A stretch of DNA of 55,157 nt from positions 1 through 55,157 of the forward strand of contig CANRJM010000012.1 of NCBI GenBank assembly GCA_947630925.1, written 5' to 3'. The notes beneath the pieces were generated by a model. The model saw nothing but the letters and a program-made list of their open reading frames with translations, was not told the origin of the DNA and searched no databases. Shown in pieces: positions 51,007 through 55,157 of the stretch; within the stretch, counting starts at the first letter, position 1; every line of letters begins with the position of its first letter. Origin of the DNA: an uncultured Lachnospiraceae bacterium. GTDB lineage: Bacteria > Bacillota > Clostridia > Lachnospirales > Lachnospiraceae. The translations under genes and the position numbers were made by a program.

Positions 51007-51819
51007 ATGGATAACTTATTTGTAAAGAAAGTGCCATTATACTTTGAGACGAAAGAATCACAGTTAATCGTAGGTGATTCATTTAAAATTCTCACAAAAA
51101 TGAGGCCGGAATCGGTAGATATGATCTTTGCAGATCCACCTTATTTTTTAAGTAATGATGGGATTACCTGTCAGGGTGGCAAGATGGTTTCAGTAAATAA
51201 AGGCTCATGGGATAAGCTTTCAGAAAGAGAAACCGGTGTCGAAGAAAAACATAAGTTTAACAGAAAGTGGATTCAGTTATGTAAGAAAGTACTAAAGCCG
51301 AATGGCACAATATGGATATCAGGAACATTACACAATATATATTCAATTGGTATGGCATTGGAGCAGGAAGGCTTCAAGATACTCAATAACATAACATGGC
51401 AGAAAACAAATCCACCGCCAAACTTAGCATGTCGATGCTTCACACATTCTACGGAAACTATTTTATGGGCTAGAAAGAATGATAAGAAGTCTCGGCATTT
51501 TTTTAATTATCAGAAAATGAAAGAAATGAATGGTGGTAAGCAGATGAAGGATGTGTGGACAGGCTCATTGACAAAGCCATCTGAGAAGTCGGAGGGAAAA
51601 CATCCTACACAAAAACCGGAATATCTGCTTGAAAGAATCATACTTGCATCTACAGAGAAGGGACAGGTTATCTTAGATCCATTTTGTGGTTCAGGTACTA
51701 CCGGTGTGGAAGCAGTGAGATATGGACGAAAATTCGTGGGAATAGATGTAAATGAAGAATATATGGAGATATCAAAAAGGAGATTGGAGAAGGCAGCAAA
51801 AGATGCGAAAGAACATTGA
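51007..51819 (+). CDS. DpnA-like adenine methyltransferase
   Basis: A 270-residue methylase of the beta class, with catalytic motif FADPPYFLSNDG first and SAM motif LDPFCGSGTTGVEA later, and KHPTQKPEYLLERI just before it. This is the DpnA/M.MboIB kind, which in DpnII systems methylates GATC also in single-stranded DNA and protects incoming plasmid DNA. The ATG at 51007 has GAGGAG seven bases ahead; the frame opens 21 codons earlier but has no site. It follows the Dam-like gene by 63 bp and overlaps the next gene by 17 bp. Confidence 0.9.
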   Translation: MDNLFVKKVPLYFETKESQLIVGDSFKILTKMRPESVDMIFADPPYFLSNDGITCQGGKMVSVNKGSWDKLSERETGVEEKHKFNRKWIQLCKKVLKPNGTIWISGTLHNIYSIGMALEQEGFKILNNITWQKTNPPPNLACRCFTHSTETILWARKNDKKSRHFFNYQKMKEMNGGKQMKDVWTGSLTKPSEKSEGKHPTQKPEYLLERIILASTEKGQVILDPFCGSGTTGVEAVRYGRKFVGIDVNEEYMEISKRRLEKAAKDAKEH

Positions 51820-52648
51820 GATATCTGGTGAAAAAATAAATGAATTTTTAGACCAGTTTTATAGTTATTTTGAAAGCGGATATGCATTTGAAGAATTTCT
51901 GAAAGTTTATCTTGAAAAGATAGGTTTGGATGAAGTTGTTGTAACACAACGTTCTGCAGATGGTGGTATTGATTTAGAGGCGATTAGGTATGGTGTAGGT
52001 GGTTTTGCTGGAGCTGATGCAGTTGATTATTATGTTCAGGCAAAAAGAAACAAGCCAGGAACAACTATTCCAATTGGAAAAGTGAGAGAACTAAGAGGGG
52101 TAATGCCTTCTGGAAGTAAAGGAATATTTATTACGACAGCTAATTATTCAAAGAAGACAGTAGAATTTGTAGATGATGATCCATCACGACCAATAATTCT
52201 TATTGATGGAAAGTCACTTGTCGAAAGTTGTATTGATAACGAAATTGGATTTATATTTACGCCAGTATTCAGCAAAAATGCAATGGATGCATTAAAAGAT
52301 GAGGCAGACGATTTGGTAAAAGAAGATGGAACAGTTGCTGAGGAAAATGAAGATGTCAAACTTATTGTTGATAAGCAGATTTCTGCGAATGATATACGTG
52401 CAAGAATATTACGATTACCGAAAGCTGTAATAAACTTATTGCCAGAAAAAGTACGCAAAGTAAATGTAGTATTTAATGGTTTAGCACCTAAGGAATTAAC
52501 GGTTGCAAAGAACAGAGGGTATCTTGCAGGAGTAACTGATTTATATAAGGAATCAGGATTGATAGCTGAGGATGGTTCGTACAATCCATGTAAGGCAATT
52601 TGGAAATTATCAGATGATAAAATAGAAATTACTATAAAGGGGCATTGA
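51803..52648 (+). CDS. Mrr-like restriction endonuclease
   Basis: A 281-residue protein. Its first 140 residues form an Mrr_cat/PD-(D/E)xK nuclease: AFEEFLKVYLEKIGLDEV, VVTQRSADGGIDLEA (catalytic Asp) and YYVQAKRNKPGT (Gln-x-Lys), then GSKGIFITTANYSKKTVEFV. The C-terminal half (KAVINLLPEKVRKVNVVFNG, PKELTVAKNRGYLAG) is a separate, unrecognised domain that could read a DNA sequence. It overlaps the DpnA-like gene by 17 bp, so it is part of the same operon and stands where dpnB (R.DpnII) is normally found. Whether it cuts GATC, or methylated DNA, is unknown. Confidence 0.85.
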   Translation: MRKNIEISGEKINEFLDQFYSYFESGYAFEEFLKVYLEKIGLDEVVVTQRSADGGIDLEAIRYGVGGFAGADAVDYYVQAKRNKPGTTIPIGKVRELRGVMPSGSKGIFITTANYSKKTVEFVDDDPSRPIILIDGKSLVESCIDNEIGFIFTPVFSKNAMDALKDEADDLVKEDGTVAEENEDVKLIVDKQISANDIRARILRLPKAVINLLPEKVRKVNVVFNGLAPKELTVAKNRGYLAGVTDLYKESGLIAEDGSYNPCKAIWKLSDDKIEITIKGH

Positions 52649-52651
52649 TAG

Positions 52652-52797
52652 ATGAGAGATTTTGATGAATGGCTTGGTAAGTTTCGCACTAGTATTTCTA
52701 GTTACGATTATTACTAGATTTTGATAAGATTGTGCAGAATGTTGATGAAATTAAGGTGGAGTTAAACATCTCAAATATACTTGTAATACATCATATG
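52652..52797 (+). pseudogene. DpnII-family endonuclease (dpnB-like) remnant
   Basis: The first 21 codons read MRDFDEWLGKFRTSISSYDY then Y-stop (52652-52717). One frame over, translation continues as DFDKIVQNVDEIKVELNI. Together they match the N-terminus of R.DpnII (pattern FDEWL...YYxDFxKVxxNVxxIKxxLNI), so one base is missing near 52715. The homology stops after about 45 codons, near 52760, where unrelated sequence and the truncated ATPase frame begin. It is a frameshifted and 3'-deleted remnant. Confidence 0.75.
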
Positions 52798-52802
52798 TCA
52801 AT

Positions 52803-53999
52803 TTGAAGAGGCTATTACCAATTGTAGATACAAATGCAAAACCAATTGATGAGAAAACAGAAAAATCTCTTGCAAAATTTGTGGCAGATGGCTATATGAA
52901 AATTTTACAAAAAGAGGCATTTGCAAATCCAGTTGAGATTATTGATAAAGGGAAAAAACAGACATTTGGTCCGGGGAAAAATGAAGTGTATGATTATAAG
53001 ACGATATCATCTGGTGAAGATAATATTGGTAATATTTTATCTAAAATGCATGCCTTTTTAAAATACAAAACCACAAATAAAGAAGAATTACAAGGCATTT
53101 TTTGTATAGATGAAATAGAGGCGTCTTTGCATCCAGTAGCACAAGTGAATTTATTTAATTTTATATTTAACTGGGCTAAAAATAATAATATTCAAGTTGT
53201 TATTAATACTCATTCTCTATATTTGATTCAATATGTTTTTGAAATGCAAGAAAAATTGAAAAATAATAATGATGTGGTTCTTAATATGATTAGTACAGCA
53301 TATGTTAGAGATAATAATTATAATATTATAAAAAATCCAACATATAGTGAGGCATATAAAGAATTGACATTAAAAGATGTAGATGATATTGATAATGTTT
53401 ATAAGGTTAATATAATATGTGAGGATGATGTTGCTGAATATTTTTTAAAGAGAATAATTAGTAAAAAAAATGCATTATCTAGATTAAATTTTATACATAG
53501 TTTGAATGATTATGTAGAAGGGAATGGTTGTAATAATCTAAAAGCATTAATAAAGAATGGACAGAGATTGTTAGAAAATTCAATAATAATATTTGATCCT
53601 GACGTAAATACAGAAGATATTAGAAAATATAAATCTAAGTTTTTGTCCTTGCCAAGTGAATATGAAATGCCAATTGAAAAGGAAATTGTGAGGTTTATTT
53701 ATGATTTACCAGGAGATGATGAATTTTTTATTAAATTAAAAAAAGAAAGAAATTGGTTTTTAAATGAATTTGCGAGATTTGACATTAATAATTTGAATAA
53801 TTTGGATTTAATGGAAAAGGACAATGTAAGAAAGTATAAGAATTGGTCAAATTCATGCCAATCTGCTTTTAAAAAATATATAACATATTATATAAAAAGA
53901 GAAAAGAATATAGTAGATGACTTTAGAATACAATTACAAAAGCAAGTTAATGACCTTCTTCTGGATAAGGGATTGCCAGGGATTGAATTGTTAAAGTAG
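52803..53999 (+). pseudogene. 5'-truncated ATPase-TOPRIM (OLD-like) gene
   Basis: A 398-residue frame with the second half of an ABC-type ATPase: KTISSGEDNIGNILSKMHAF (signature-like), Walker B GIFCIDEIEASLHP and switch His VVINTHSLYLIQYV. Behind it is a TOPRIM-like region (NIICEDDVAEYFLKRI and NSIIIFDPDVNTED). The N-terminal P-loop domain expected in OLD-family nucleases is missing, and the first usable codon (TTG) has no site. The break coincides with the end of the dpnB remnant, so one deletion probably fused both. OLD-like ATPase-nucleases are common phage-defence effectors. Confidence 0.7.
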
Positions 54000-54036
54000 T
54001 GAGTAGTTCTGGGAACGTGTGGGCAGTCATCGGCAT

Positions 54037-54171
54037 ATAGTAAGTCGCTTCTTTGATGTTGTTTTGCTTGCACCAAGCTCGAATGGTCATGCCACTAGAT
54101 TGGCATTCTTTGATGATAGATAACCATCTTTCTTTATGGATAGATGATTTGACTTGTGAGACTTTATTCAT
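54037..54171 (-). pseudogene. IS66-family accessory gene fragment
   Basis: The first 45 residues (MNKVSQVKSSIHKERWLSII then KECQSSGMTIRAWCKQNNIK and EATYY) match the small TnpA-type protein that precedes the transposase in IS66 elements. The frame then runs into unrelated sequence (MPMTAHTFPELL), and no TnpB or transposase follows. It is a broken insertion-sequence relic. AGGAGGACCTC lies ahead of the ATG. Confidence 0.75.
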
Positions 54172-54324
54172 GAGGTCCTCCTTCTCGCATTACTATACAC
54201 AACTATAACTCTCATTACGATACAGTTATGTGGGAGCATTATCTCATGAACTGGATTTTTTTATAAGGCACTTTATTGTAAAGCACTTACAATTAAAAAA
54301 GCTGTTTTGTCTACTATTAACCAT
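54172..54324. other. Intergenic region left of the thioredoxin-like gene
   Basis: A/T-rich DNA between the IS66 fragment and the next gene; no clear terminal repeat or other feature seen. Confidence 0.4.
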
Positions 54325-54359
54325 CAAAAAACCTGAACTGTACTTCTACAATTCAGGTC
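54325..54359 (-). terminator. Terminator of the thioredoxin-like gene
   Basis: On the minus strand GACCTGAA pairs with TTCAGGTT around a 13-base loop, followed by TTTTT (54330-54325). Confidence 0.8.
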
Positions 54360-54379
54360 TACGTTATTTATTATCACTA

Positions 54380-55057
54380 CTACAAATAATTCTCAATATC
54401 ATCTAATTGCTCTATAGGATTTGCCCATATTTTCAATATCATTGAATCTTTTACCATAATTATACATGGCACACTTTCTATCTCGTACTTGTCTAACAAA
54501 TCGTACATTTCCTTACTTCTGGCACCATCTCTGTCTTTTGTCGTATAGTATGTTGGCATCTCAATATAATATTCTTTCAATAATTTTTCAAATTTTTCTT
54601 CAAACTCTCTACACTCTTTGCAATCTTCACGTCCAATGTATATAAGTACCTCTGTATCAGCATTTATATTCTTTTTTAATTCATCTAAAGATATGCCCCT
54701 TAAATATTCTGATGCTATATAATCTGCTTCTTCTACTTTTTTTAAAGAACAGTCTTTAACTATACTATAATACTTAACTCCAATAAATATATTCGAACAA
54801 AATAAAACAGCAATAAGCAATATTATACATTTATCGGCAATTGACCTATTCTTGTTCACATTTTGTTTTGTTATGAAATATAACATTGTCACAAGCAAAA
54901 CAACGGATAAGAAAAGTGATCCCCAAAAAAAATATAATTCTACTTCGTTAATTTTTATGTCAGGATGAGCATCTCTAAAAAAACCAGCATGAACTAACTC
55001 AAAAATATTCAAACATATAATGACAATATTAATCATTATTGCTATTATTTTTTTCAT
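54380..55057 (-). CDS. Membrane-anchored thioredoxin-like protein
   Basis: A 225-residue protein. Three hydrophobic segments lie at about 4-24, 42-65 and 77-98; the C-terminal domain (about 130-225) is a thioredoxin fold with the redox motif REDCKECREFEEKFEKLLKE (CxxC) and the cis-Pro loop ESVPCIIMVKDSM. The thioredoxin domain probably faces outward. This layout resembles accessory proteins of bacteriocin export and disulfide systems. Very AT-rich, like the rest of the island. GAGGAATAG precedes the ATG. Partner gene would lie outside the window. Confidence 0.75.
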   Translation of the reverse strand: MKKIIAIMINIVIICLNIFELVHAGFFRDAHPDIKINEVELYFFWGSLFLSVVLLVTMLYFITKQNVNKNRSIADKCIILLIAVLFCSNIFIGVKYYSIVKDCSLKKVEEADYIASEYLRGISLDELKKNINADTEVLIYIGREDCKECREFEEKFEKLLKEYYIEMPTYYTTKDRDGARSKEMYDLLDKYEIESVPCIIMVKDSMILKIWANPIEQLDDIENYL

Positions 55058-55157
55058 ATCTATTCCTCATTTCATAATTTGGTAGTGTCAAATAACTACC
55101 TATTTTTTATTTCTAAACTTTCATTTTTAGGGAGTTTGCAATTAAAAAGAGCATTAC

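Overview
The window looks like chromosomal DNA of a spore-forming gut Clostridium of the Lachnospiraceae type. The evidence is indirect: Firmicute-style AGGAGG ribosome binding sites, moderate GC content, cotJ spore-coat genes, ppdK, many two-component systems, a GH42 and a GH3 glycosidase, a BspA-like surface protein, and a Firmicute LexA box. No rRNA gene is present, so the genus cannot be fixed.

Layout. 1-2.9 kb: the 3' end of an IS256-family element, a HigB/HigA-type toxin-antitoxin pair with an operator-promoter, then a peroxide-defence cluster (glutathione peroxidase, TSCPD protein, OhrR-like regulator) holding a palindromic REP/MITE-like element. 3-4.2 kb: a sigma-factor/anti-sigma locus that appears collapsed by a deletion, and tRNA-Pro(GGG). 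4.5-11.4 kb: response regulator, histidine kinase (with a 27-bp tandem repeat inside its phosphotransfer domain), FtsX-type permease, ABC ATPase and an ion transporter. 11.5-19 kb: a tandem-esterase secreted protein, a second ECF sigma/anti-sigma pair, a frameshifted remnant, a NUDIX-pyrophosphatase fusion, a 102-bp palindromic element, an amidohydrolase and a membrane protein. 19.2-24.2 kb: a second two-component system followed by a BspA-like protein whose promoter carries an array of TTAAGAAA repeats. 24.3-38 kb: uvrB with a LexA box, GH42 and GH3 glycosidases, an orphan substrate-binding lipoprotein, a CapA-like lipoprotein, a PH-domain protein and ppdK.

38.0-42.3 kb is an AT-rich prophage remnant (surface-protein moron, endolysin, holin, tail-fibre genes) inserted in the 3' end of ppdK. 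The 12-bp core TCAGGCAGCAAT occurs at both ends. ppdK now ends with element-supplied codons, while the displaced original C-terminal codons and a terminator lie beyond the right core. 42.5-48 kb returns to core genes: a DUF1295 membrane protein, a cotJA-cotJB fusion with cotJC, a YjbR protein, an HD-GYP phosphodiesterase, and rplM-rpsI.

48.2-55.1 kb, immediately after rpsI, is an AT-rich defence region. It holds a controller gene plus a small MutH-like nuclease, divergent from an amino-methyltransferase. Next comes a DpnII-type cassette (dpnM-like and dpnA-like methylases) with an Mrr-like nuclease gene where dpnB is expected, and a frameshifted, truncated dpnB remnant directly downstream. 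A 5'-truncated ATPase-TOPRIM gene, an IS66 fragment and a membrane-anchored thioredoxin-like protein follow. The most noteworthy items are this rearranged double restriction locus, the C-terminus-swapping prophage scar in ppdK, the kinase with a repeat in its DHp hairpin, the CotJA-CotJB fusion, and several clear operators (OhrR-like, LexA, toxin-antitoxin and direct-repeat response-regulator sites).
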